Below are positions 12,601 to 22,048 of a stretch of 64,000 bases of DNA, piece by piece (positions within the stretch are counted from its first letter, which is position 1; each line of letters starts with the position of its first letter). The position numbers and the translations under genes are program-made. The notes below the pieces were generated by a model. The model was not told the origin of the DNA. It was given only the letters and a program-made list of their open reading frames with translations, and did no database searches. The DNA lies in assembly GCA_946902985.2 (NCBI GenBank), contig OX336395.1, positions 289,659,065 through 289,723,064 of the forward strand, written 5' to 3'. The stretch is from Meconema thalassinum. Lineage: Eukaryota; Arthropoda; Insecta; Orthoptera; Tettigoniidae.

Positions 12601-13571
12601 CATTATCAAAACTTGAAACAGTGTCTACAGCATGGATTGAAATTAACTAAAATTCATCGCGTATTGAAATTTCATCAGTCAGCATGGTTCAAACCGTATA
12701 TTGATCTAAACAATAATTTAAGAACACAGTCAACAAACGCGTTTGAAAAAGATTTTTATAAACTCATGAATAATAGTGTTTTTGGAAAGACCATGGAGAA
12801 TGTTCATAAACGAGTTGATGTAAAGCTGATAACAAAGTGGGAGAATGATGGTAAAAGGTATGGTGCGAGCAACTTAATAAGCATGCCTAACTTTCATAGC
12901 TGTTGAATTATTCATGAGGATTTAGTTGTAATACAAATGAATCGTCTTAAAGTAACTTACAACAAACCCATATAATGTGGGTTACACCATTTTGGAATTG
13001 TCAAAACCACTTATGTATGAATTTCACTATGATTATGTAAAGAAAAACTATCTTGATAATGCTAAATTACTCTACACAGACACAGATTCTTTTATTTATG
13101 AGTTTAAAACTGATGATTTTATGAGGATATCAAAACTGAGCTAAATAGGTTTGATACAAGTGACTACCCCGAGGATAATATTTACCATTTACCTCTAGTA
13201 AACAAAAAGGTTCTTGGGAAATTTAAGGATGAATGTGCTGGTGTTATTATAGATACCTTTGTAGGCACAAAATCTAAATCATACAGCTATATGACAATTG
13301 ATGATGTAGTAGTAAAAAATTAAAGGGAGTGAAAAAGAATGTTGTTAGTAAAGAGTTAGATATAAGTGATTATAAAAACTGTATAGTTAGTAACCCACCT
13401 GTATTATATAAGAAAATGTGTGTATTTAGAAGTAAAAATCATCAGCTACATACCAATTTGCTGAACAAAGTTGCTTTAAGTAATGAAGACAACAAACGAT
13501 TCATTATACCCAACACATTTGATACTCTTGCTTGGGGAAACAGTCGCATTGACGACTATTACTTTACTTAA
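9648..13571 (+). pseudogene. Polinton protein-primed DNA polymerase B (pPolB), broken
   Basis: Replicative polymerase of the element. N-terminal three C2H2 zinc fingers (residues ~5-86; CGDCKKQFSRPDNLQRH is the first). Then the family segment YIDLPGWIKRKKAVVNV (~10560), exonuclease box ICADFEALL (~11138), an RDHDHLTGKYRG endonuclease-VII-like box (~11466-11503), exo III-like YLKTDVLLLAD (~12020), polymerase A DANNQYGWAM (~12321), B NSVFGKTMEN (~12775), C YTDTDSF (~13074) and a KSKSYSYM box (~13270), ending at the stop at 13569-13571. Lesions: frame change ~10325-10340, stop TAG 10475-10477, frame change ~10855-10865, stop TGA 11446-11448, stop ~12904 with frame changes to ~13000, ~13120-13130 and ~13315. 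All catalytic boxes remain readable, so decay followed functional constraint. Confidence 0.93.
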
Positions 13572-13749
13572 GTCTAATTATCACTATATTGTAATATTTG
13601 TAGCGTGTTTTTATATTGTAATATTTTTTGAAAAAATTAAAGTAGAATGTATAATGTTAGGCTACTGTAGTTTAGTAAAAATAAGATAAGTAATACATTT
13701 TAGTGTAAAATGTTTGTTTTTGTATATTACGAATAAGATTTTAAAAAAT

Positions 13750-14425
13750 CTACAGAATGTGTCAACTAAACAAGGGGAATGTACAAAATGTAAAGTGGAA
13801 ATTGTAAATATCCATGTGTGAAAAAGTGAAATGGCTATCACCATTTTAAAATTAAAAAGACATTGTGATCTGGTATACCTTGTTTTTATTTCACAACAAC
13901 AAAAATGTACAGAATGTGTAAACTAAACGAGGAGAATGTAAAAAATGGAAAGTGGAAATTGTAAATATTCAAGGGGAATGTACAAAATGTAAAGTGGAAA
14001 TTGTAAATATCCATGTGTGAAAAAGTGAAATGGCTATCACCATTTTGAAATTAAAAAGACATTGTGATCTGGTATACCTTGTTTTTATTTCACAACAACA
14101 AAAATGTACAGAATGTGTAAACTAAACAAGGAGAATGTAAAAAATGGAAAGTGGAAATTGTAAATATTCATGTGTGGAAAAAAAAATGAAATGGCTATCA
14201 CCATTTTTAAAAATTAAAAATATAGTAATCTTGTGAACCTTATTTTTATTTCACAACAAAAAAAGTACAGAATGTGTGAACTAAACAAGGGGAATGTAAA
14301 AAGGGGAAGTGGAAATTGTAAATATTCATGTAAGAAAAAATGAAAATGAAGAAATGGCTATCACCATTTTTAAAATTAAAAGACATTGTGATCTTGTAAA
14401 CCTTGTTTCATTTCACAACAAATAG
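13750..14425. repeat. AT-rich ~160-200 bp tandem repeats between polB and the capsid block
   Basis: TACAGAATGTGT...AAACAAGG...GGAAATTGTAAATAT...TGGCTATCACCATTTT recurs with starts near 13750, 13908, 14107 and 14265, with a partial extra copy near 13970. Units end in CTTGTTTTTATTTCACAAC. The 13572-14766 gap holds this array and otherwise no gene; it separates the convergently transcribed polymerase and capsid blocks. Confidence 0.88.
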
Positions 14426-14766
14426 AGCTTTACAAAAAGAGAATACAAAAGAAATACCAATTCCTCAATCCTTTTCAATGTTCATGTCCACTCATCATTA
14501 ACTTTCCTTTTATAACACTAATCACAATGAGAGCTGCCAACCTCTCCCCACTGAGACATCACAGGATGTCAAACGTTGTTTAGCTTTTCAACGATACTTT
14601 ATCCACTACACGTCTTAATGCAGGATGACTGTGGTGATAAGAAAGGTGCATGCTTGATCCAGAGGATTAATTGGTATATCACCACGCTGCAAAGATTCTT
14701 CAAGACAAGTTCCAGGACTACACAAATAATAACCATGTAGGTAGATTTCGAAAGTTAAGTATTGAA

Positions 14767-15234
14767 TTACTTTATCAATGACGCCATTGCCAGTACAGGT
14801 CTGGCATATCCTTTTCCATCGATGATAAAAAGATTTGATCTTCCTCCTCCTCTGTGGATGATGTTTGTTGTTGCTGCTTTTTTTTCTTCATCACACCCGT
14901 GGTATGAGGAAACAAAGTCTTTACACTGACTTTTATGACCGTGATACAGTTTGACCAGCTGGCAAGTAGCACACTGTCGCATAGAGGGTATTTTTGCCAT
15001 AGCCACTTGCTTATGGTGATCATAATCCGCACATGGTTGCAATTCACTTAACACAGGGTCTTGAGTCCATGATTTTGGTACATGTTGCCAGATTTCTTTC
15101 ACTGCAATTGCTGCGACATAATAAATGAATGATTTTGGAAGAGCCAATAATTCTTCTTTGGTAAAACTGTCTAGTTTCTTTTTACACAAAAAGAACTTTC
15201 CAATCGCTTTATCGGTAGCATCCCCTTTCTCCAT
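14767..15234 (-). CDS. Polinton ORF, unknown, CxxC-containing (155 aa)
   Basis: Uninterrupted ORF starting MEKGDATDK at 15234, 15 bp after the stop of the upstream exonuclease-like gene, so co-oriented in the capsid-side block. It has PKSFIYYVAAIAVKEIW near residue 33 and a CATC pair near residue 89 followed by CKDF, which might bind a metal. Resembles, in my judgement, small proteins that follow the exonuclease-like ORF in other arthropod Polintons, but I cannot name its function. A second ORF in another frame over the same DNA is a shadow. Confidence 0.55.
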   Translation of the reverse strand: MEKGDATDKAIGKFFLCKKKLDSFTKEELLALPKSFIYYVAAIAVKEIWQHVPKSWTQDPVLSELQPCADYDHHKQVAMAKIPSMRQCATCQLVKLYHGHKSQCKDFVSSYHGCDEEKKAATTNIIHRGGGRSNLFIIDGKGYARPVLAMASLIK

Positions 15235-15249
15235 GGTATCACGTGATGT

Positions 15250-15872
15250 TTACACGTCGCTTGTAGAAATTTCACTGGTGTCATCCACAGGTAAACCTTT
15301 AGTTTTAATTTTATTTAACAACTCCCAGCCGGCATTGGTGGTTAGCCAATGAAACAATTGCCACACCTGTGCCAGGACTTTATGGGTAATATTGTCACAG
15401 GGGCAGCGGTCCATGAGTGTTTGCAGCGAGGGACAGCCCATGTCCATTAAATCGATACATTGACAGTAAGACGCCAAAATGGTTGTAGCCATTGACGTTT
15501 TTCACTACCTTTCACAAATACTACATGGGCAGAAGACAAGTGGGCTTTCATGACCATGTCCAGGTGCGTATATGAAATGGTTCCTTGCTTCCAGTCTAGT
15601 TGCATATGAGTTTCAATCCACTGAGTTTGTTTACGGTCTTTATCACACAATAAATCAAACGCATAAGGTGGTTTAAACACCAAATGGGTAGCTTGTGATA
15701 TCCAAAAAGTGGAACAATCGATGAAGGCCACTTCTTTAAATATAAATTTGTTATCTCCAATTTTAAACCCTTGACAGTCGACAATTAGTGTACGCAACAT
15801 GTTCACTCTTGTCTGGATCAAGTCCAACTGACCACAGACTGACAATTGTTCAGTAAAGTGTACCCATGTCAT
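15250..15872 (-). pseudogene. Polinton exonuclease-like protein, one frameshift
   Basis: Two overlapping frames form one ~205-residue gene: 15872-15447 (start MTWVHFTEQL) and 15492-15250, joined by a frame change between 15447 and 15492. The first part has TLIVDCQGFK then FIFKEVAFID, a pattern like the first strand of DEDD/RNase H-fold exonucleases but with D-x-Q where D-x-E is expected; then FVKGSEKRQWL; the second part has MGCPSLQTL and a terminal hydrophobic helix. These are features I associate with a conserved small protein of animal Polintons. Nuclease activity is doubtful given the Q, so a structural or nucleic-acid-binding role is possible. Confidence 0.6.
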
Positions 15873-15983
15873 TTACTTACATTCCATTCTAGTAAAAGAA
15901 AATAAAAACATAGAGTAGTCACTATAGAGGTTAGGATATGACAGGGGGGCATAAGAAATAATAATATAACAACCAATTTTTTA

Positions 15984-16514
15984 TTACATTATTTTATTAG
16001 CATAACAAGTTTTACATTCTTTTTTCATTCTAGGATAGAGGCGGTACCATTTCATACAACAAAAAAGTATTTTGTGTTTATAGTGTCCATAACACCGATG
16101 ATATTCTAATGTCTCTAATCTGGGTGTTTTTGACTGTGAGCTGCTCACTGAAGCACTGTTGACACCATAAAGTCCACACGTATCATAAATTTTTTCATCA
16201 CTCAGAGGCATGAGTGAGGGGTGACTTGAATGGCAGGGTATATTACCCACCTCCATTCTGCACAGGTAGGGGCAGGCAGGTGCCCAGCGCTGATGTTCCT
16301 GCATGGGTTCATCACTTTCTTGCTATTGGTCTAAGATAATGGGACAAAACACACATTTCTCTTCATCTCTTGTTTTTAGATAGTAGAATCCAGCGGCCGC
16401 TAAGGCTTGAGGGATTATAAAAGGCACCGGCCACGTCGCAAAGGCCTTGAAACGTTGTTCCTCAGATTTTAAATTCATGGATGTAACTTCTCTTGAGGTT
16501 TGAAAGCAAGACAT
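15984..16514 (-). pseudogene. BIR-domain (IAP-like) protein in the Polinton, one in-frame stop
   Basis: Baculoviral IAP repeat protein. From the start at 16514: EEQRFKAFATWP, then AAAGFYYLKTRDEEKCVFC, then after the break EHQRWAPACPYL. These are the canonical BIR steps (R..TF..WP, GFYY.G..D.V.C..C, EH.RW.P.C..) with the zinc-binding C-x2-C, H and C all present. A TAG at 16323-16325, where the family normally has tryptophan, interrupts the domain; the frame is kept on both sides. A cysteine-rich tail follows to 15984; no RING finger is evident. IAPs block caspases, so in a virus-like element an anti-apoptotic role is the natural inference. It lies next to the capsid gene, same strand. Confidence 0.82.
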
Positions 16515-16547
16515 GACTGAGCGGTTTGATGTGGGTTGACCTGCTAT

Positions 16548-17761
16548 TTATACACTCGTCACTTGGTTGGACAGTGGATAATAGTTGACTTGTTTGTGAT
16601 GAATAATCAAACAGTAGGCCGTCGTATTGGCTGGAACATTGTCATGCGTTTCAAAATCTAGTCGAATGTCAATATTGGATGGTTTGACAGACTCTTCCAA
16701 GTAGGAACAGTCAAAGACAATCAGTGGCGCCCTTGTCTTAAAAGCTTGGGATGACAACATAGGACAATTCTCTTTTTGATAATACGACCATCTAAATTTA
16801 GAAAAAGGGTCGTACAGGGGCCAAACTTATTTTTTGAAAAATCTACATCCAGTCCTTCATAGGGAAACACAGCACCGTTGAGGAAAAGACGTGCATTTCT
16901 CAATTGCAGGTGATCAAATTGCGTGGCATCTTTGGTTTGTTGATACTTGTGATTTGTTTGAAAACCCACAATCATGTAGAGAGGTCTCTCTGTATAGCGG
17001 GCTGTTTTTATAGACCAACTCTGTGTGTTGGTGGTGGGCAATAGAGGGTACTCATGGAGTGCCCAGCTTCTAAATTCCATGGGTCGAGGTATATCTCTCT
17101 TTACCATTTTGAGTATGTCCAGTTTTTTGCTATCGTTAAGGGTCACATGAGGCACTTTCCATAGCAAGCGTTGTAGTTGAATTTTTGAATCAATGGGGCC
17201 ATTGTCGGCTCCCTTGAGTGCATTATTATCACTCCTGTCTCTCACCAGATAAAGCATTTGCCTTGCATTGACCACAATGCGCTGGTGATCTTCAGCAAAG
17301 CCTAAATGCAGTTTAAGAGATAAATATCCAGTAAAGGTACCATCGGTGTGTACCATCCAGTCATTGATCGAGTCAGGGCACCAACCCGCCATGCAAAGTG
17401 TTTTAGCTTCTTCCTCACTATAAGAGGGATATAGTTTCATGACACTGGAAATACCCACATTTCGAGTGCTATCCACTACGATATCGTTAATCACATAACG
17501 CACTTCAGAAAACAGAAAGGCGAAAGCATGGTTGGCTAACTTGGATGTGGTGGGTGTAGAGCCTTCAGCTTTGGTGAGCCGACCTTCAATCTGAATAACA
17601 CTTTCATGCGGTAGAGTGTAAATATCTTGGTTGTTGATAACAAATTGAATTTCATCATTGTTATTGAGTCCAGGTGTTTGAGCTTGATAAGAATGGAGAT
17701 CAATTCTTACCACTCCTGGTTGCTCCTCGATGTAGTTCGCTAACTCTAGGATAGAATTCAT
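16548..17761 (-). pseudogene. Polinton major capsid protein (double jelly-roll), one frameshift
   Basis: Hexon-like double jelly-roll capsid protein. Start at 17761 (MNSILELANYIEEQ). Family signatures: LNNNDEIQFVINNQDIYTLP (~residue 32), LFSEVRYVINDI (~82), LHLGFAEDHQRIVVNARQ (~150), LWKVPHVTLND (~203), SWALHEYPLLPTT (~230), FDHLQLRNARLFLNG (~285). The last ~90 residues, ending NVPANTTAYCLIIHHKQVNY, are in another frame (to 16548), so a frame change lies at about 16760-16830. Combined length (~405-415 residues) is at the short end for the family. It would build the icosahedral shell with the penton-like protein encoded just upstream. Confidence 0.88.
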
Positions 17762-17888
17762 CGCGGGGATTGACGTGGTAACCCAAATGCTGTAAAATTT
17801 GCTTGTTCTGAGATGTTAACGTGTATTCACGTGGTAAACAACTAACACCATTCCTAGACCGTGCTGTTGCTTTATATACAAACTTCAT
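17700..17888 (-). CDS. Small Polinton ORF between penton and capsid genes (62 aa)
   Basis: Starts at 17888 in an ATGA overlap with the stop of the penton-like gene and runs 62 bp into the start of the capsid gene in another frame. Contains LTSQNKQILQHLGYHV, a pattern I associate with a short ORF upstream of the capsid gene in other insect Polintons. The coupled ATGA arrangement supports it being real rather than chance; function unknown. Length and position fit a capsid-associated minor peptide. Confidence 0.5.
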   Translation of the reverse strand: MKFVYKATARSRNGVSCLPREYTLTSQNKQILQHLGYHVNPRDEFYPRVSELHRGATRSGKN

Positions 17889-18591
17889 AGTGGTTTTAGC
17901 ACCAACTTGTAAGTCACTGGTGTGGTAGAATCTAGATCAATGAGTTGTTGCTCTCTATTAATCAGTCTTAATGTTATATTACTAATACCATCGACAGCCA
18001 CAGAATGGAAAAGCACCACTGGAGGGTTTTCACGAATAATATAGCCATTGGGCGATGTTACAATAAAGTCATAAAGCGAATGCGATGGTTGTTGATTAGT
18101 GTACACTTGGCTAATAATATTACACGTCACCGACACATGATGGTCCTCAATGAATTTCACTTCATGGTCTGATTCATGTTTTTTGTTGGGCTCCAACATG
18201 CGTGGTTTAAATCCTAGTAATGGACCAATGGAATCAGGGTGTGTTTTAAAGTCAATTTTGAATGTAGAAAAAATACTGCAGCGATGAGTGTTGGTATTTC
18301 CTACAAGTTCAAACTTGCGCGTTCCATCGAGAAATGACTTTAAACCATATTCATTGATCAACACCACATAAATGTGTTCATAAATGTCATCTATCGTGTA
18401 TCCACCAGAGTTCAGGGTGAGTAAAACTTGTTGTTCACATTTTCACGTATGTTGTATATTCGATTGTACGTTTCAAGAGAAACAAGTCCTAAACCATAGG
18501 GTTTTTCACTCAATTCGATAGGTGGGTAAAAGTCTAGGCTCACTTCAGGTCCACGTCCATGCAGTGTAAACGTCTTACTTTCCACCGACAT
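17885..18591 (-). pseudogene. Polinton penton-like minor capsid protein, one frameshift
   Basis: Single jelly-roll vertex protein. The start is taken at M30 of a longer reading frame (18591; MSVESKTFTLHG), as upstream codons overlap the protease gene. Signatures: FYPPIELSEKPYGLGLVSL, then ETYNRIYNI, then in the second frame SIGPLLGFKPRML and VTCNIISQVYTN, and a closing LIDLDSTTPVTYKLVLKPL. The frame changes near 18370-18412. The gene stops at 17885 in an ATGA overlap with the next small ORF and its start overlaps the end of the protease gene, an operon-like packing typical of virion genes. Confidence 0.8.
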
Positions 18592-18937
18592 ACTGTTGAC
18601 GTTTTTGCTTATGCTGCTTCTTATATAAAAAAAATAAACACAAACGTCCACACTGTTGGCTGTTAAACGTTTGCTCACGTTTCACATTATAATATATCTT
18701 GATCCTGTTTCCAAAATAAGCCACAAGTTCCATGGGCGGGGGCAAATTCCCAAAACTGTCAAAGTACCATACAGTGGATCCCTCTTTGACATAAGCTACA
18801 TAATGTGTTCCAGGTCCTCGGTGATCATCCAAATTGACAACAGCACATTCATGTTTCCAGGGTTGTGAGGGTAATTGGTTTCGCATAAACACATCTCGAA
18901 AATGAGAAAGTTTCAGTTGTTTAGCATAGCTTTCCAC
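18575..18937 (-). CDS. Polinton adenain-type cysteine protease
   Basis: Capsid-maturation protease of the adenovirus/Ulp1 type. VFMRNQLP (N-terminal family motif), GPGTHYVAYV with the catalytic His, WYFDSFGNLPPP with the Asp, and NSQQCGRLCLFFLY with the oxyanion Gln and catalytic Cys; all triad positions are intact. No in-frame ATG precedes MESYAKQ (a GTG); an ATG just upstream is one base out of frame, so a single-base loss at the true start is likely and the gene may not be translatable. About 120 residues, slightly short. Confidence 0.85.
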   Translation of the reverse strand: MESYAKQLKLSHFRDVFMRNQLPSQPWKHECAVVNLDDHRGPGTHYVAYVKEGSTVWYFDSFGNLPPPMELVAYFGNRIKIYYNVKREQTFNSQQCGRLCLFFLYKKQHKQKRQQYVGGK

Positions 18938-18975
18938 TTGTTGATGCGTCAGGGCATGTCTTGCTATGGCTGAGG

Positions 18976-19446
18976 TTAAAGATGTTTTTTCTTATTTCGA
19001 AAAGGTGAAATTCCAAATCCTTGTTGATAAAAGGCTGGCTTCAAATTGTCATTTCTAGCCCCCATAGCAATGGCTTCCATTGTTTCATTGTGTCGCTGAC
19101 TTTCTTTGAGTTGTTGCTTGCCCTGCTGCGCGGCTTTAATAGTTTTTGCCACTGCACTGGCGCCGCCTAAAAGTGAGCCTAGAGCAGCCAGACCAGCAAA
19201 TAATGCAGGTAAAAATCCCGCTCGTTTTGGGGACGGGAATCACTCGCCCTTGTTTTGAACCATGTCGCTGACGTTTTGGAATAACATGTCTCTGTACTGC
19301 TCGAAGAGCTTTCCTTATGGTCAACACATTTTTTTTCTTTTTTTTTTCTTTCGCAAGGGCTTGTCCACGAATGTCTTAAGCCCAGGCTTTGCCAAGGATA
19401 GGGTCATATTTTTAGTCTTTCTCACCACATATCTTTGTTTCACCAT
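18976..19446 (-). pseudogene. Polinton core/pX-like basic protein, two frame changes
   Basis: Begins MVKQRYVVRKTKN at 19446 and soon enters a lysine-rich stretch encoded by a long A run (about 19330-19350), where the frame changes; a second frame change lies near 19225. Middle part has RVIPVPKTSG followed by an alanine/glycine-rich hydrophobic segment, and the end has MEAIAMGARN and a basic C-terminus stopping at 18976. Basic start, hydrophobic middle and position beside the protease match the adenovirus pX/pVI-like virion protein of Polintons and adintoviruses. Role in DNA condensation or membrane contact is inferred. Confidence 0.6.
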
Positions 19447-19586
19447 GATGATGATGATCAACAACCTTTCACAAGAAAGTTTAAGTCACAACTAACGTCA
19501 GATTGTTATTTCATGGCTGTATATTCCAATTCTACATAAAGTGGGGATTCGGTTATGGTTTTTCCAGCTTGATTTTCATCCCATGT

Positions 19587-20300
19587 CTACATGAGATGAA
19601 AGGATAATTCGTCTCCTGCATTGACCATTTCATGGTTATGGACCAACATCCTATGACCATTTATCTCTATTTGTAAATGGTTCTCATCAGGTATGACATA
19701 TTCGATGTGAATGGTTCCATTATAGTGTAATCGATAGTGGCTTAAACCCGAAGCAAGCACATAGGTCAAGTGCTGGTCATGAACTAGCGGTATATGGTTT
19801 CTCTCAATCACAGGTTTTACATTTGTCAGATACACTAAAAATACAGATGGGATAAATTTATAAAGCCTTTTCATTTCATAGGTCACGTATCGCTTGGTAC
19901 AGACATCATCATCTTCTTGTGGGTCTTCCACGTGAATAATGCGGTGATGATTAGCGCTACAGCCATCCACCGAATGCTGAGGCACTTTATCATGAAACTC
20001 ATACACCTTTTTATCCACATACTTTTTTGTAGTAACGTCTGTAGACACTTGAGGATGTTTTACATGGGTTAACCGCTTTCCTTTAAAGTCATAATCTCCT
20101 TGTTTTGTGCGTGGCACTACTGACCTATCCAGATAGTGTTTATTAGCAGGATCTGTTTCTTGTTTAGAATCATGTATGGGAACAGACCTAGCTTTGACCA
20201 TCAACGCACGTCCAAAGACACCCATCGTCAACCTGTAGTACGAGTCTACTGTTTCTATAACAAGGCTCGGTGCGATGTATATAGACAGCCTGCTAGCCAT
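19587..20300 (-). CDS. Fibre-like Polinton protein with phage tail-fibre repeats (237 aa)
   Basis: Intact ORF starting MASRLSIYIAP at 20300. Contains three repeats of the form D-P-x4-D-x3-K-x-Y-x-D: ETDPANKHYLD (~48-58), HPQVSTDVTTKKYVD (~80-94) and DPQEDDDVCTKRYV (~126-139), the second and third preceded by GKRLTHV and HRIIHV. This is the collar/shaft motif of trimeric phage tail and short-tail fibres. The remaining ~95 residues are beta-rich and end GDELSFHLM, like a globular head. A receptor-binding spike is the natural reading; that is inference. Divergently transcribed from the ATPase. Confidence 0.68.
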   Translation of the reverse strand: MASRLSIYIAPSLVIETVDSYYRLTMGVFGRALMVKARSVPIHDSKQETDPANKHYLDRSVVPRTKQGDYDFKGKRLTHVKHPQVSTDVTTKKYVDKKVYEFHDKVPQHSVDGCSANHHRIIHVEDPQEDDDVCTKRYVTYEMKRLYKFIPSVFLVYLTNVKPVIERNHIPLVHDQHLTYVLASGLSHYRLHYNGTIHIEYVIPDENHLQIEINGHRMLVHNHEMVNAGDELSFHLM

Positions 20301-20358
20301 CTCTAAGCCTTAGTTGAAATTAAGATAATTAAGCAGCAAGTCATTCCCCGTGGGGGAC
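20301..20358. promoter_or_regulatory. Divergent promoter region, fibre-like gene / ATPase
   Basis: Only 58 bp separate the two divergent start codons, so both promoters must lie here or inside coding sequence. No TATA box is obvious. Confidence 0.35.
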
Positions 20359-21015
20359 ATGGTTTCCCATCTCCGTCCCACATCACGTGAACAACGCCAT
20401 GGTTCACTGTTTCCATCTTCCATTCGCTGCATTATTGTGGGACCTTCCGGCTGTGGAAAGACCAATCTTTTGCTGACACTTATTACAGCGCCCAATGGTC
20501 TGTGTTTTCAAAATATTTATATTTTGGCAAAATCTCTCTACCAACCCCTCTACGTGTTTCTGGATCAAGTCATGTCTGGATTACAAAATGAGAATATGGG
20601 GTATTTTACATTTTCCACGCAAGAAAATGTTATTTCACCGGATGAGGTAAAGCCAGATTCACTCATGATTTTCGATGATGTATCCACTGAACGTCAAGGC
20701 ATCATTCAAAGCTATTTCAGCATGGGTCGACACAAACATATCGATTGCTCCTATCTTGGACAAACGTTTTCTAAAATGTCCAAACAGTTGATTCGTAACA
20801 ATGCTAATGTCATTGTTTTATTTCGCCAGGACGAGAGGAACAGTCGTCACATTTATAATGAACATGTGAATCCGGATATGACCTTTCAAATGTTTACAGA
20901 ATTGTGTGGCAAGTGCTGGAACACACAACGTCATGCCTGTTTAGTGATTGACAAACAAAGTGAACTCAACCAAGGGCGGTATCGCTTAGGGTTTGATCAT
21001 TTTATTGCTATTTAA
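20359..21015 (+). CDS. Polinton packaging ATPase (FtsK/HerA, A32-like)
   Basis: Genome-packaging motor ATPase. Start chosen at the ATG at 20359; a GTG three codons upstream is less likely. Walker A IIVGPSGCGKTN (~residue 26), Walker B SLMIFDDV (~100), then SYFSMGRHKHIDCSYLGQT with the sensor region, and RYRLGFD near the C-terminus. About 218 residues, the usual length. This is one of few genes in the element without a lesion. Downstream, co-oriented, are the DUF8207-like and integrase genes. Confidence 0.93.
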   Translation: MVSHLRPTSREQRHGSLFPSSIRCIIVGPSGCGKTNLLLTLITAPNGLCFQNIYILAKSLYQPLYVFLDQVMSGLQNENMGYFTFSTQENVISPDEVKPDSLMIFDDVSTERQGIIQSYFSMGRHKHIDCSYLGQTFSKMSKQLIRNNANVIVLFRQDERNSRHIYNEHVNPDMTFQMFTELCGKCWNTQRHACLVIDKQSELNQGRYRLGFDHFIAI

Positions 21016-21056
21016 GGCACTGTATCATTCCCTCTCAAGTCATTTGTCACGACATC

Positions 21057-22048
21057 ATGGCGTTAGCAGCGAGTCAATTGAAAAAGCATATTACTAGAGC
21101 AAAAAATACTATTCGCCAAAAGTTTCGTCAATTGAAACGATCGCGTGCGGATCATGCTTTGTTTATTCAACAACATTTAGCACCTCCGCTAAAAGCCATG
21201 TTGAACCCCTCTTTCAAGCCATCTGAAACGCTACCTACCATTTCACAAGCCACTCAGACGCACCACGAGGACCCTGAGGAAGAGGAACAGGAAGATTTAA
21301 CTAGTGTTAGCGAAGTTGAGGATAATGAGGAACAAGTGTTTACGCCTCAAAAAAGGCATCACCCCTTGCAGAGTTTTTAAGAAAAAGGAAATCCTTGGCC
21401 ATGGTCGAAACACCTTGCCCTTCCAGATCGCCTCCATTTTCACAACTCTTGGCCACCCCTCAACATAAAGCTTAACTGAAAAACATTTTAATAAAATATT
21501 ATGGTTCAACACTGGAACCCTATTTCACCAATCTTGGAAACACAGATACCACATATGGCGTTCGCTATGAGGATGATAGTTTTAAAATTGGTGATTCATC
21601 GATTAAATTTAGTCGTACTAAAGCTGTCATTAAAAAGATTAACTATAAGTTAACACCTGGACTGTTAAAGCTACTATTCTCTCGGACTCCCTCATCTCAA
21701 GATTATACGCCAGAAGACCTTGGTAAGTATAAATCCATTTTATTGGACACCCATGCCCACAAAAGACAGTATGATCCCACTCAACAAGTGAATGCCAATA
21801 TATCTCAAAAATATAAAACTATCATTGCAAAAATGTTCCCCACTAGTCAAAGTGGTCGTCGTGAAGTGTCCGCTTCAGGGGAGACATTTAAACCATTAAA
21901 ACCCCTTGTGGATGTTACCTACTGGCACAATAAACTCGTCCAGCGACTACAGCTGTTGCATGCTTCACGTCTAGCCGGCCATACTGGTCACGATTGGGAA
22001 ATTCAAGAAATTGAGGAAGAACTTCGAAATGCCAAAATTACTGTTTAA
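21057..22048 (+). pseudogene. Polinton DUF8207-like protein, one frameshift
   Basis: N-terminal part 21057-21380 is a lysine/arginine-rich helix (MALAASQLKKHITRAKNTIR) followed by an acidic low-complexity stretch. After a frame change in about 21340-21480, the second frame has GVRYEDDSFKIGDSSIKFS, then PGLLKLLFSRTP, YTPEDLGKYKSILLDT, and at the end YWHNKLVQRLQLL and a GNTGH-like AGHTGHDWEI. These match, by eye, the domain annotated DUF8207 in many insect proteins of Polinton origin. Function unknown; its position just before the integrase suggests a linked role. Its end overlaps the integrase start by 20 bp. Confidence 0.68.
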
